From Candidatus Cloacimonetes bacterium HGW-Cloacimonetes-3 (lineage in GTDB: Bacteria; Cloacimonadota; Cloacimonadia; Cloacimonadales; Cloacimonadaceae), in the NCBI GenBank assembly GCA_002840645.1, contig PHBO01000019.1, forward strand, positions 1 through 39,228: a stretch of DNA of 39,228 nt, read 5' to 3'. Positions within the stretch are counted from its first letter, which is position 1, and each line of letters begins with the position of its first letter. Shown piece after piece: positions 22,905 to 31,975 of this stretch. Below the pieces are notes generated by a model. It had not been told where the DNA came from and ran no database searches. It saw nothing but the letters and a program-made list of their open reading frames with translations. Position numbers and translations under genes: made by a program.

Positions 22905-23795
22905 ATGAAACTTAACAGACTTTTATTCACGTTAATAGCAGTTTTAACCATCTCGGCTGCCAATGCCGAGCCATGGGATTTGAAGTGTGACGTGAACTTC
23001 AACCTGAGCCAAAGCGCATACAGCAGTAACTGGGCTGGTTCTGCCGTGGGTTCTATCACTTGGATTACCAGTGCCAGTATGAGTGCTGAAAAAGCAATCT
23101 CCCCCATGTTTTACAACATAAACACACTCAATATGGCAATTGGGCAGACCCATCAGCAAAGAGAAGGCACAGATGCACAGGGGAATAAAACACATTATTG
23201 GGCAAGGCCTGATAAATCTACCGATAGATTAGATATAGAATCCCTGATGAAGATGACAATGGAATCCTATGTCAATCCATTTGCCGCGGTGCGCTTGGAA
23301 AGCCAATTCATAGACCAATCTGATCCTACTCTTACCAAGATACTAAACCCGATGAAATTCACAGAATCATTAGGTGCCACCCGTAATTTTCTGGATAATG
23401 ATCCTGAAATGCTGACTGGTAGATTTGGTTTAGCTTTACGCCAAAACCTTAATCGTGATGTGATGGTAACTGCCATACCCGTGTCCCGTGAGAGTAAGGT
23501 AACCGTTGATGGTGGCTTGGAGTTTGTTGCAAATTACAAGAATGTTTATGAACCCGCCAATCTGATATTCAACAGTAAACTCCAGCTATATCAGGCTGTT
23601 TTTAACAATAAGAGCGATGAGATAAGTGACGATTGGAAATCACCGGATATGAATTGGGAAAACACTTTAACCCTGAAGCTGATCAAAGCTGTATCGCTGA
23701 ATTTCTATATGCAACTGAAGTACGAGAAAGAAGAGATATCCGAATTGCAATTCAAGGAAACCATGGGTTTGGGCTTGTCTTACAACTTGTTCTAA
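22905..23795 (+). CDS. Outer membrane protein with DUF3078-like beta-barrel
   Basis: This is a 296-residue exported protein. A signal peptide (LNRLLFTLIAVLTISAANA) is followed by short alternating hydrophobic strands ending with LGLSYNLF, a C-terminal aromatic residue as needed for outer-membrane assembly. The features NFNLSQSAYSSNWAG near the N-terminus and later strands (ESQFIDQSDP, GLALRQNLNRD, VDGGLEFVANYKN) match DUF3078 proteins, which are common in Bacteroidota relatives and have no settled function. It has a strong AAGGAGG site, stands alone, and is followed by an intrinsic terminator at 23818-23840. Barrel assignment is fairly sure; transport substrate is unknown. Confidence 0.75.
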   Translation: MKLNRLLFTLIAVLTISAANAEPWDLKCDVNFNLSQSAYSSNWAGSAVGSITWITSASMSAEKAISPMFYNINTLNMAIGQTHQQREGTDAQGNKTHYWARPDKSTDRLDIESLMKMTMESYVNPFAAVRLESQFIDQSDPTLTKILNPMKFTESLGATRNFLDNDPEMLTGRFGLALRQNLNRDVMVTAIPVSRESKVTVDGGLEFVANYKNVYEPANLIFNSKLQLYQAVFNNKSDEISDDWKSPDMNWENTLTLKLIKAVSLNFYMQLKYEKEEISELQFKETMGLGLSYNLF

Positions 23796-23817
23796 GATCA
23801 AAAAGCACCACATAATT

Positions 23818-23840
23818 AGGGAAGCGTATGCTTCCCTTTT
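23818..23840 (+). terminator. Intrinsic terminator after the DUF3078-like gene
   Basis: AGGGAAGC and GCTTCCCT form an 8-bp stem around a GTAT loop, followed directly by a run of T residues (23837-23840). It begins 22 bases after the stop codon of the upstream gene, a textbook rho-independent terminator on the plus strand. Confidence 0.85.
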
Positions 23841-23934
23841 CTGTTTGTAGTTACATAACAGTGCTGCAAAGCCGCCGATATCCCGCAAACTGCGCTTGAC
23901 AAAATATCCCCGCTTAAAAAAGTGGAAACATCGT

Positions 23935-24011
<77 letters not shown>

Positions 24012-24035
24012 TCTCCTTTAACATACCACATTTGT

Positions 24036-24112
24036 GGGTGATTAGCTCAGCTGGTTAGAGCGCTACGTTCACATCGTAGAGGTCACTGGTTCGAATCCAG
24101 TATCACCCACCA
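24036..24112 (+). tRNA. tRNA-Val(CAC): tRNA-Val (anticodon CAC)
   Basis: This is a second complete cloverleaf, 24 bases after the first and almost identical to it. The anticodon loop is TTCACAT, giving CAC at 24070-24072, which reads GUG codons. Differences from its neighbour are one base in the D loop (C for T) and the wobble base (C for G). CCA is encoded. It is probably cotranscribed with the first tRNA and ends before the terminator at 24131-24157. Confidence 0.97.
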
Positions 24113-24125
24113 TTTTTTTGCCCAT

Positions 24126-24165
24126 AAAAAAGAACCCGGGTTTATAGCCCGGGTTCTGCTTTATA
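24126..24165. terminator. Bidirectional intrinsic terminator
   Basis: AGAACCCGGG (24131-24140) and CCCGGGTTCT (24148-24157) form a perfect 10-bp stem with a 7-base loop TTTATAG. On the minus strand it is followed by TTTTT; on the plus strand a T-rich stretch follows. It can end both the tRNA transcript and the convergent FadL-family gene, whose stop is at 24181. Confidence 0.85.
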
Positions 24166-24180
24166 TTTTAGCTTATTAGC

Positions 24181-25506
24181 TTAGAATCTGTAACCTATGC
24201 CAATGTTACCGGATATTGAATTAGAATTGTATTTTCCCATCATGTTGGTGGGCATATGGCTTGCGCTATCAACGTTTGTAGTGATCACTTCGCGTTCTGT
24301 GAAGCCAACATACTGCACGTTTGCATCTATGGTGAATTTTCCCATTAATCTACCGTAACCAAGGTTACCGCTTACTTTGTCGCTAACATCGGACAATGTA
24401 GGGGTTTGGGTTTCTAATGGAATTGGGGTTTGGTCATAGTAAACTCCGGCACGGAAAGCATTGCAACCCTTCAAGTATTCAGTTCCAAGGCTGATTCTGG
24501 AGGTAGATTCCCAATTAAAGAGTAGCTTATCCTGCACTACACCTACCGAAGGTATTGTGATATCCACTACAACTTCATCAAGACGATCCCACATTGTGTA
24601 GGCATAATCAAGGTTCACTACCCAACTTGGCATCACCTTGTAAGAAACACCGAGACCTACTTCACCGGGAAGCTTAAGGGCGGATTCGATATCAAACACA
24701 CCACCGGCACGGGTGGATGGAGCAGACCATGTGTATGTTTCCACATCTCCTTCAAGCGATATTTCGCTGGGGAGCTTACCGGAAACACCTACAGAAAGTT
24801 TATCCATGGGCTTAAACAACAAACCGAAGTTAGCTCCAAATCCCATGCCACTTCCGTTTAGGTCAGTTGTCTTAGGAGTTGCATAGCTATAGTATGCAGG
24901 AGCGACACCCGTAAAAGGAAACTGCAATTTAGCAATCTCGATTGTACCATACATGGCGCTTATTCCAAGTCCGGCAGAAAGACAAGGGGTAATCTGATAG
25001 GCAACGCTGGGATGAACATCGATTATGGCGATGCTGCTCATCATCTCTTCAGTAGGGAAATCTGCACTGCTTATACCAACCGCAGCTTGATTATAAGCAT
25101 CCCATGTGGTGCCAAGTCCGTAAGGAATAAATACACCAAGCCCATATTTCAGTTTTGGGTTTTTTGCCATGGTGGCAAATAAATTTGGGAAAGAACGTAA
25201 ACTTTTTTCTGCTTCATACTCTTTGGCTGAAAATCCTGGTATTCCGGTAAGAGCAGTCCCGGTGGGATCCCAAGTGCTGGAAGGCAATATAAATGTACCA
25301 CCCAAACCAACGGACATCTCATCCATAAACCCAAGACCGGCAGGGTTCCAATACATAGCACTGGCATCATCTGCCATGCCACGGAAAGCTCCACCCATAG
25401 AGGTAGCGCGGGAACCTACCCCGGAGAGAGCAAAACCACCGGCAAATAGCATAGTGCCGATGCTGAGGAAAGTTAGGATAAGTGTAAGGAACTGAATCTT
25501 CTTCAT
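24181..25506 (-). CDS. OmpP1/FadL family outer membrane transporter
   Basis: This is a 441-residue outer-membrane barrel for uptake of hydrophobic compounds such as long-chain fatty acids or aromatics. After the signal peptide comes the family's N-terminal plug signature GFALSGVGSRATSMGGAFRGMADDASAMYWNPAGL (shown as GFALSGVG, then ATSMGGAF and YWNPAGL). Later strands include FIPYGLGTTWD and VNLDYAYTMWDRLDEV. It ends in GYRF with the C-terminal phenylalanine. ATG at 25506 has an AAGGAG site. The gene stands alone with a terminator downstream. Upstream, a weak TTGACC/ATACAT pair may be the promoter, giving a leader of about 60 bases. Confidence 0.93.
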   Translation of the reverse strand: MKKIQFLTLILTFLSIGTMLFAGGFALSGVGSRATSMGGAFRGMADDASAMYWNPAGLGFMDEMSVGLGGTFILPSSTWDPTGTALTGIPGFSAKEYEAEKSLRSFPNLFATMAKNPKLKYGLGVFIPYGLGTTWDAYNQAAVGISSADFPTEEMMSSIAIIDVHPSVAYQITPCLSAGLGISAMYGTIEIAKLQFPFTGVAPAYYSYATPKTTDLNGSGMGFGANFGLLFKPMDKLSVGVSGKLPSEISLEGDVETYTWSAPSTRAGGVFDIESALKLPGEVGLGVSYKVMPSWVVNLDYAYTMWDRLDEVVVDITIPSVGVVQDKLLFNWESTSRISLGTEYLKGCNAFRAGVYYDQTPIPLETQTPTLSDVSDKVSGNLGYGRLMGKFTIDANVQYVGFTEREVITTNVDSASHMPTNMMGKYNSNSISGNIGIGYRF

Positions 25507-25753
25507 AGTGTTAACTCCTTGTTGTTTAAGTCTTATTCACAATATTTATGAACAGCGCAATGTATCTGAACATATGTAAAGAGGTCAAGATATATTTTTG
25601 CAGATTTAAACATGCAGGCAAGAGTATTGCCATCTGTTCCGCTCTTTTCTGTATCTTCCTTGCCGGAATTACTTATGCATTACGCATGAATTACGGATGA
25701 GATGCGTATTTCATGCGTAATGCATAAGTAATTCCAGCAAGGAGGGTAGAAGA
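25507..25753. other. Intergenic region between the FadL-family gene and mnmE
   Basis: This 247-base gap carries the 5' leader and promoter region of the FadL-family gene (25507-25620, A+T-rich, with a possible minus-strand TTGACC box near 25595) and the long palindrome at 25658-25742 next to the 3' end of mnmE. No coding frame is credible. The palindrome is the only candidate terminator for the nine-gene operon. Confidence 0.55.
25658..25742. repeat. Dispersed long palindrome, copy 2 (intact 33-bp stem)
   Basis: Arms of 33 bases (25658-25690 and 25710-25742) are complementary except at one position (C at 25664). They enclose a 19-base loop that itself contains a TACG/CGTA pairing. Arms begin CCTTGCCGGAATTAC and end GTAATTCCAGCAAGG. 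The element lies 11 bases from the mnmE stop codon. A diverged copy sits at 16808-16891. Possible roles: a REP/MITE-like element, an mRNA 3'-end stabiliser, or a terminator. Confidence 0.92.
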
Positions 25754-27112
25754 TTATTTGCCGATACAGAAGTTGCTGAAAATGCTTTCCAGAAGGTCAT
25801 CCGGGGTTATTACACCCAGAATTTCCTCCAAAGCATGGCTGGCTGAGATGAGTTCGAAAGCGATAAACTCGAATCCCGCTTCTGTATCCAGGGCATAAAG
25901 TGCTTGTTGCAGGGCTTTGTTACACTTCTCCAATGCTGCCAGATGCCGGGTATTGGTTATTAGGGGTTGGCTAAGAATATCTTCAGAAAGCATCAGGTGT
26001 TGCAGGATGGCAGCCGATAACTGCTCCAGACCATCAGGTAGGGTGGCACTGCAATATATGGCATGTTCAATCCGCACATAGGAGGGAGCTAACAAATCTG
26101 CTTTGCTGTATGCAGTAATGGTTTTGGGTAACAGGTCGGAAGGGATGCCTGCCTGCATAGAATCCATATTGCCGGTGGCATCCAAAAGTAAGATGATAAG
26201 ATCGGAGCTTTGCATCAGACTATAGCTCTTTGCTATCCCGGCAGATTCAATTTCATCGGTGGAACTGCGCAAACCCGCAGTATCATAGATTACTATTGGA
26301 AAGCCAGCAAGCGAGATGCTCTCCTCCAAATAGTCTCTGGTGGTGCCGGGATGAGGAGTAACAATGGCGCGGTTGTGCTGCAGGAAAGCATTGAACAGTG
26401 AGGATTTACCTGCATTAGGCGCACCTGCCAGACATATTTTCACCCCTTCGCGGATGTGTTTTCCCTGTTCTCCTCTGGCAGCAAGATCGCAGGTGTCCTG
26501 TATCAAGCCGAGAAGGCGGGTTTTGAGATCCACAAGGTCTATCTGGGGAAGGTCCTGATCGGCAAAGTCGATGGCAAGTTCACAGCGTAATCTGGCTTCG
26601 CTGATGCGTTCCAAGATGCCTTGCAAATGGTGGCTAAGAATCCCATGAAGCTGCATCAGAGCGGCACTCTCGGCTTTAGATGCCTGTGCATGAATGAGGT
26701 CGTTCACGGCTTCTGCCTGGCTGAGATCAAGCTTGCCATTCAGATATGCCCGTAGCGTAAACTCTCCCGGATTGGCAAGACGACAATGCTGTAACAGGTT
26801 TTGCAGGATACGGTTAGCGAGATTGGGGTTACCATGGCAGGATATCTCCACACTGTCCTCACCGGTGTAGCTGTGGGGGCTGCGGAAAACGCTGAGCAGC
26901 ACATCATCGACAGGCTGTCCGGTTTGGGACAGGAAAACACCATGAATTAAACGATGAGAAGGGGATTTAGTAAGCTTGTGGGCGGGCTTAAAATGCCTTG
27001 CTACAATATCTATTGCAGCTTTTCCGCTAATTCTGATAACGGTGACGGCTGCATAGCCAACGGGGGTAATTTGAGCACAAATCGGATCGTTTTGGTGCGC
27101 GGGAGATATCAA
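25754..27112 (-). CDS. mnmE: tRNA modification GTPase MnmE (TrmE)
   Basis: This 452-residue enzyme, with MnmG, installs the carboxymethylaminomethyl-type group on wobble uridine 34 of several tRNAs. The N-terminal folate-binding domain (ICAQITPVGYAAVTVIRISG) and GEFTLRAYLNGKLDLSQAEAV are typical. The inserted G domain shows GAPNAGKSSLFNAF (G1), GTTRD (G2) and DTAG (G3). G4 reads SKAD instead of NKxD. The protein ends in the diagnostic FCIGK. Start is a TTG at 27112 overlapping the dxs stop (TTGA); no ATG lies nearby and the N-terminus matches the family. It is the last gene of the nine-gene operon. mnmG is not in the window. Confidence 0.96.
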   Translation of the reverse strand: MISPAHQNDPICAQITPVGYAAVTVIRISGKAAIDIVARHFKPAHKLTKSPSHRLIHGVFLSQTGQPVDDVLLSVFRSPHSYTGEDSVEISCHGNPNLANRILQNLLQHCRLANPGEFTLRAYLNGKLDLSQAEAVNDLIHAQASKAESAALMQLHGILSHHLQGILERISEARLRCELAIDFADQDLPQIDLVDLKTRLLGLIQDTCDLAARGEQGKHIREGVKICLAGAPNAGKSSLFNAFLQHNRAIVTPHPGTTRDYLEESISLAGFPIVIYDTAGLRSSTDEIESAGIAKSYSLMQSSDLIILLLDATGNMDSMQAGIPSDLLPKTITAYSKADLLAPSYVRIEHAIYCSATLPDGLEQLSAAILQHLMLSEDILSQPLITNTRHLAALEKCNKALQQALYALDTEAGFEFIAFELISASHALEEILGVITPDDLLESIFSNFCIGK

Positions 27113-28977
27113 GTTTGGCTATCCAACAGTATTTCCCGGCTCAGGTTATCTGCCGTGAAGCCTATCTTCTCCAACAGCAGTTCTGTCTTACCGTGAGGAA
27201 CAAACTCATCGGGATAGCCGAAGTTCTTTACTTGTGTGTTGTAAGCACTGCAAAGCTGTGTAATGTGCGCTCCCATGCCACTAATCGCAGAGCCGTGCTC
27301 GAAAGTATAAATGTGGTGGCAGGTATTAGCCAAATGGCTAAGAATGTCTGCATCCAGTGGTTTTATGCACGGAATACGCAGCAGATGAGGGTTAAATCCG
27401 GCTTTGCAGAGGTTTTGGTGCACTTGCTCGGCAACATAGAAGGCATCTCCGGTAGCGACCAATGCAATACCCTCACCTTCGTGGTGCATAACTGCTTTAC
27501 CCGGCTGGAAATCAACTATAGTATCCTGTTCCGGCATGCACAAGGCAGTTCCCCGGGGATAACGAATGGCAACAGGACCATCCATGTATAGCGCAGCCCA
27601 AGCCAGCATAGCTTCCATTTCCTGAGCGGTATAGGGAGATAAAATAACAAGATTGGGGATGTAACTCAGGAAGGCAATATCAAAGGCACCATGATGCGTG
27701 GCTCCATCTTCGCCCACCAAACCGGCACGGTCTATGCAGAATACAACGGGTAAACGCGGCAGCGCAACATCGTGGATAACCTGATCCAGAGCACGTTGCA
27801 TGAAGGTGGAATATATCGCCACAAAAGGCTTTATCCCCTTAGTAGCCATACCGGCAGCAAGCGTAACGGCGTGTTGCTCGGCGATGCCTACATCAAAGAA
27901 ACGGGCAGGGAAACGCTCTTCAAAAGCGCTCAAACCGGTGCCTGTTGCCATAGCAGCTGTGATGGCGGTAATGCTTGGGTTCTGTTCCGCAAGCTTAACA
28001 AGGCAATTACCCATCACTTCGCTCCAGCTTTCCTTGCCACTGCAAACATACTTTCCGCTTTTAGCCTCGAAAGGACCTATCCCGTGGAAAAGAGAAGCAT
28101 CCTTTTCTGCCGGAGCATAGCCTTTACCTTTCTGGGTAACCACATGGATAAGCACAGGACCCACCATGAAGTCTTTTACCCGCTTTAAGATAGATAGGAG
28201 GTGATCGATATCGTGCCCATCTATGGGACCCACATATTTAAAGCCCAGGTCTTCAAAAATGATGTTGGGCACCAGTATGTTTATCATAGATTCTTCCAGC
28301 TTCTGAGCACCGTAGATAAATCTGCGACGGATGCTGGAAGGAAGGCTGCCGCTTAAATCCCAGACTTGTTTCTTTAAGGTATTGTAAGATCGGCTTGCCA
28401 ACATGCGCGCCATATACTTCTGTAAGCCGCCCACATTTTTGGAAATGGACATGGCATTATCGTTCAGGATAACGATGAATTTGTCTTTTTGCAGATGTCC
28501 GGCATGGTTCAGGGCTTCGAAACTGATGCCGCCTGTTAATGCCCCATCTCCAATCACTGCTATGCAGTGTCCTGTTTCGGCAATTAAATCGCGGGCACAG
28601 GCAATACCCAGGGCAGCAGAAATGGAGGTGCTGCTATGTCCGGTGCTAAATGCATCGCAAGGGCTTTCATCGCGGTTTGTGAACCCGCTGATACCGTTCA
28701 AAGTACGCAATGTGCCAAATTCTGCATTACGTCCGGTAAGGATTTTCCAGCCATAGCTTTGATGCCCTACATCCCATACAATTCTATCTTTTAGGGGATC
28801 GAACAAGTGCAATAAGGCTATGGTGAAATCCACTGCGCCCAAACTGGGGGCTATGTGCCCGCCTGTCTGCGATACCACTTCCACGATGCGGGAGCGGACT
28901 TCCTTGGCTAACAGCTTCAGCTCATTGGAATTAAGCTCGTGGATTAGCTTAGGATCTGTGATGCGTTCTAATATCAT
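27109..28977 (-). CDS. dxs: 1-deoxy-D-xylulose-5-phosphate synthase
   Basis: This 622-residue thiamine-diphosphate enzyme condenses pyruvate and glyceraldehyde 3-phosphate, the first step of the MEP isoprenoid pathway. Motifs: SQTGGHIAPSLGAVDFTIALL near the N-terminus (split here as SQTGGHIAPSLGAV), WDVGHQSYGWKILTGR, the ThDP-binding GDGALTGGISFEALNHAG with ILNDNAMSIS, then GPIDGHD, DVGIAEQHAVTLAAG and DRAGLVGEDGATHHG. Length is standard. It provides precursors for the polyprenyl carriers used by the envelope-glycan genes in this window. It lies 21 bases after the BatA/vWA gene and overlaps mnmE by 4 bases. The ribosome-binding site is weak (AGAGAT). Confidence 0.97.
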   Translation of the reverse strand: MILERITDPKLIHELNSNELKLLAKEVRSRIVEVVSQTGGHIAPSLGAVDFTIALLHLFDPLKDRIVWDVGHQSYGWKILTGRNAEFGTLRTLNGISGFTNRDESPCDAFSTGHSSTSISAALGIACARDLIAETGHCIAVIGDGALTGGISFEALNHAGHLQKDKFIVILNDNAMSISKNVGGLQKYMARMLASRSYNTLKKQVWDLSGSLPSSIRRRFIYGAQKLEESMINILVPNIIFEDLGFKYVGPIDGHDIDHLLSILKRVKDFMVGPVLIHVVTQKGKGYAPAEKDASLFHGIGPFEAKSGKYVCSGKESWSEVMGNCLVKLAEQNPSITAITAAMATGTGLSAFEERFPARFFDVGIAEQHAVTLAAGMATKGIKPFVAIYSTFMQRALDQVIHDVALPRLPVVFCIDRAGLVGEDGATHHGAFDIAFLSYIPNLVILSPYTAQEMEAMLAWAALYMDGPVAIRYPRGTALCMPEQDTIVDFQPGKAVMHHEGEGIALVATGDAFYVAEQVHQNLCKAGFNPHLLRIPCIKPLDADILSHLANTCHHIYTFEHGSAISGMGAHITQLCSAYNTQVKNFGYPDEFVPHGKTELLLEKIGFTADNLSREILLDSQT

Positions 28978-28998
28978 TTTTATCTCTTGGTTAAGGTT

Positions 28999-30918
28999 TT
29001 ATGGCTGGGAACGTGCTTCCTCGATTTTAACGATTATAAGCTCTAAGATAACCAATGCAAAGGCAATAGCCAACAGAGTTTTCCACAGATCATGCCCAAG
29101 CCGGGACTGGAATAGTTTATTCTCCCAGTCTTTGCCTAACTGTTTAGCTCCTGTGGGTTGGTTATTGCGGTTTTTGGAATCACTGTAGTCTATGTTTACG
29201 GCAATAGCACTCAGGTTTGGAGTATCAGGATCGGAAGTATAAATCCCCGGTTCCGACGCAAGCAGCTTACTGCCGGTTACCAATTCCCCGCCGGGTAAAC
29301 GGAGCTTGTTGTAGCTAAGCATTTCGCCAATACGGTGCGAGCTTTCTGGCAGCTCGCTACCGGAATTGAAATTAAGCGTACGGAAAGCCAGTACAGGAAA
29401 GGCGGGATCCATAAAGAAGGTGTTTGCAGCACTGGCTGTATTCCACAGCCACAAGCTCTGCTTGCCATTCTGGAGGGCAAGAGCCTGGCTCGAGGCAGTT
29501 ACTATGCTATTAGCTGTTTTAGCATTAGCTATCCAATAATCGGCAATGGTGGAGTGTTTTAGATTCTTGTCCGAAAGTAGTGCGCTGATGTAATGATGCT
29601 TGTTCACCGTATCGATGTTGATGGCTTTATTGCTGCGCTCTTTTAGCTCGATACCAAAAGCGGTGTTCAAATAGCTCTTGAGGTCTCCGTTTAGGGTGCT
29701 GCCCAGGCAAAAAAGTAAGCCAAGTTTGCGGGCAGTGATGGCGGACAGAATCTCTTGCAGTTTGGGGCTGAGGCTGCCCGGTTCATACACGATGAACATC
29801 TGGTAACTATCCAGCATGCTTAAAGAAAGGGTTTCAGGACGGATTATCCGGGGTGTGCTGCCACTGTAAACTTCTATCAGGGAGGCAAGAAAGTAAGGTA
29901 AACTTGGTGCTGTGCTTATGATCCCAAGCCTGGGGCGGTTAAAGTGCGGAAAGGCAAAATAGCAGCGGTTGTCCATTATCTGCCGTTCATCCACCACTTC
30001 GATATAACCGCTCTGCCAACCATCTTCGCGGACATCGCAAGTAATGGTTTCGCTTATACTTTGCTGAGAGGGGACAGACACGAATTTCTCCGCTACCTTG
30101 ATATTGCCAATTATTGCTTTTACAAGCACATCCTTTCTGTCGCTGCCACCATGGTTTTCCAGAGTGAACTGAATGCTTTGCTGCATACGCTTATCCACCA
30201 ATTGAGGCAAAACTTTGGCGGAAGTACAGGCGATGTTTTCGAATCCTTGCCCCAAAGGAAGGGGAATGGTGGAAACGGGAATGGAAGATTTTAGCTTGAT
30301 AGGCTCCATGCGACGGTCGGATATCAGGTATATCTCCTGATTGGGCATTTGGCTTTCATGGAGCTTGGTTTCTGCCATCTGCAGCATCTCCGGCAGGGGA
30401 AGAGGTGAGTACGTGCTACTTATTTGCTCCACCAACGTTTGCGGAATGTTACCTGCATAGATTTGGGCATGCATCAAGTTCCAGCTTTCGTTTGATGTTA
30501 TCAGAATAAGCCTGTCTTCCGGGTTACAGAGAGTGTTTATCTTGCTAATGGCTTCTTTGGCATTTTGCAGAGAGCTTTTCCCTCCCTCAGCATATTCCAT
30601 GCTGTAGGAAGTATCCAGGATAATAGCCAATGCAGTGGGGGGGTGTTTCTTGGATGGTTTAATCTTGGGAGAACGGAAGATGGGACGTGCCACAGCCAAT
30701 GCTACTAACAGGATGATAAGCATGCGGATAATTAGGAGGAGGATGTTCTTCAGCTTGCTTCTGCTTTTCTCCTGCTCTTTGCTTAGCTTAATGAACCTGA
30801 GCGTGGGGAATACCACCCTTAGCGGCTTCTTCTTTGCCAACAGCCAGATCAACAGCGGCAGAATAGTAGCTGCGGCAAAGATAAGTAATGAGGCATTGAG
30901 GAAGGATAACTGGAACAA
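28999..30918 (-). CDS. BatA-like membrane protein with von Willebrand A domain
   Basis: This 639-residue protein begins with a BatA (aerotolerance regulator N-terminal) domain: a first helix (ASLLIFAAATILPLLIWLLA), a PTLRFIKLS segment, then a second helix (IIRMLIILLVALAVARP). A vWA domain follows at about 85-220 with a metal-binding DTSYSMEYAEG. The long middle part looks like Ig and class I glutamine amidotransferase-like folds, and a transmembrane helix (LLAIAFALVILELIIV) lies at the C-terminus. Related proteins occur in FCB bacteria beside MoxR-type systems, but no moxR is seen here. The start is a TTG at 30918, directly after the stop of the upstream gene, with AGGAA before it; no ATG exists in the first 60 codons. 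Function unknown. Confidence 0.83.
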   Translation of the reverse strand: MFQLSFLNASLLIFAAATILPLLIWLLAKKKPLRVVFPTLRFIKLSKEQEKSRSKLKNILLLIIRMLIILLVALAVARPIFRSPKIKPSKKHPPTALAIILDTSYSMEYAEGGKSSLQNAKEAISKINTLCNPEDRLILITSNESWNLMHAQIYAGNIPQTLVEQISSTYSPLPLPEMLQMAETKLHESQMPNQEIYLISDRRMEPIKLKSSIPVSTIPLPLGQGFENIACTSAKVLPQLVDKRMQQSIQFTLENHGGSDRKDVLVKAIIGNIKVAEKFVSVPSQQSISETITCDVREDGWQSGYIEVVDERQIMDNRCYFAFPHFNRPRLGIISTAPSLPYFLASLIEVYSGSTPRIIRPETLSLSMLDSYQMFIVYEPGSLSPKLQEILSAITARKLGLLFCLGSTLNGDLKSYLNTAFGIELKERSNKAINIDTVNKHHYISALLSDKNLKHSTIADYWIANAKTANSIVTASSQALALQNGKQSLWLWNTASAANTFFMDPAFPVLAFRTLNFNSGSELPESSHRIGEMLSYNKLRLPGGELVTGSKLLASEPGIYTSDPDTPNLSAIAVNIDYSDSKNRNNQPTGAKQLGKDWENKLFQSRLGHDLWKTLLAIAFALVILELIIVKIEEARSQP

Positions 30919-31959
30919 TTAGATTCCTAAGCTTAGGGCAAAAAGGTATTCACTATCGGACATCTTCATACCTTTGTTGTTTAGCGAGAAGTCGAAGCGG
31001 ATGTTCTTGTAATAGTAGCCACCGCCAAAAGTGTAGTTGATATTGTCTGTACCGTAGAAATCTTTACTGTACAGCCCCAGCCTTAGATCCATCGTTTGTC
31101 GGGAAGAATTTTGGGCAGTGGGAGTACTTTGGCTGAAGTTCCAGGTGTAACCATATCCAAGATGGTAGGTAGTTTCCGGCTCGCGGGATATCTTGCTTTG
31201 CACGCCGGCATTCCAGTGGCTGCTGCCGCTATCCAGACCCATACCCATGCTCAATCTGCGTTGTATGGATACGGAATCATAGTTTTCCCACCACAAGCGG
31301 GATAACAAATCATATGCACAACCTGCATAAGTGTAGTTACCTTGCGTGTAGGTGAAGCCAAGATCGGTGGAGATGCCCTTCACTTTGTCGTCTATAAAGG
31401 TATCCCTAACCAGCGTATTCCCAACTCTATGCTCCGCAAGATATACCAGCCTTCCGGAAAGATATTTGATGCTTAGTCCCGCACCAAGCTTGTCATATTT
31501 CTTATCCTTTCCGCTTAAGGATATCTGCACTTTATCCAGCTGGTAATCGTAATACTTGCTGCTGCCATCCGCATTTATCTCGCTGATATGCACCCCGGCT
31601 ACCGGCTGGTAGCCAAAAGAGGCTTGTTTGGTGTTTAGCACGAAGTATTTGAACTGCTTGTTCTTCAGCGAATTACTGATGTTCACAGTTTCCCAAAAGC
31701 TGATGTCATCGGGATTAGTAAGCCTGAATGACGTAGAAAAGGAGCTTAACTCGTTACTTGCCAGCAATGCAGGATTGGAGTAAGCAGCGAAAGGATCGTC
31801 ACTATTGCTTACGTTTATAGCTCCCACGCCCATAGCGATGGGGGAAACATTGTTTTCCGGGATAGCATAATCGTAGGAAGTGATGGGGAATAAGGTTTGA
31901 GAGTACAGGGAACAACAAACCAGACAGGTAGTAAGGATTAACAGGCACTTTGCGAACAT
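30919..31959 (-). CDS. Outer membrane protein, PorV/PorQ (UPF0164)-like
   Basis: This is a 346-residue exported barrel protein. Signal peptide FAKCLLILTTCLVCCSLYS is followed by a signature shared by PorV/PorQ and UPF0164 proteins: SPIAMGVGAINVSNSDDPFA then YSNPALLAS. Repeated alternating strands continue to the end (FSLNNKGMKM, LFALSLGI). PorV is the outer-membrane shuttle of the type IX secretion system and PorQ helps in sorting, so it might serve the C25 peptidase of the same operon; that link is inference. I chose the ATG at 31959 with a GGAG site 5 bases upstream; the frame extends to 31992 but overlaps the PAP2 gene. Confidence 0.78.
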   Translation of the reverse strand: MFAKCLLILTTCLVCCSLYSQTLFPITSYDYAIPENNVSPIAMGVGAINVSNSDDPFAAYSNPALLASNELSSFSTSFRLTNPDDISFWETVNISNSLKNKQFKYFVLNTKQASFGYQPVAGVHISEINADGSSKYYDYQLDKVQISLSGKDKKYDKLGAGLSIKYLSGRLVYLAEHRVGNTLVRDTFIDDKVKGISTDLGFTYTQGNYTYAGCAYDLLSRLWWENYDSVSIQRRLSMGMGLDSGSSHWNAGVQSKISREPETTYHLGYGYTWNFSQSTPTAQNSSRQTMDLRLGLYSKDFYGTDNINYTFGGGYYYKNIRFDFSLNNKGMKMSDSEYLFALSLGI

Positions 31960-31975
31960 TAGAACTCCATATTCT

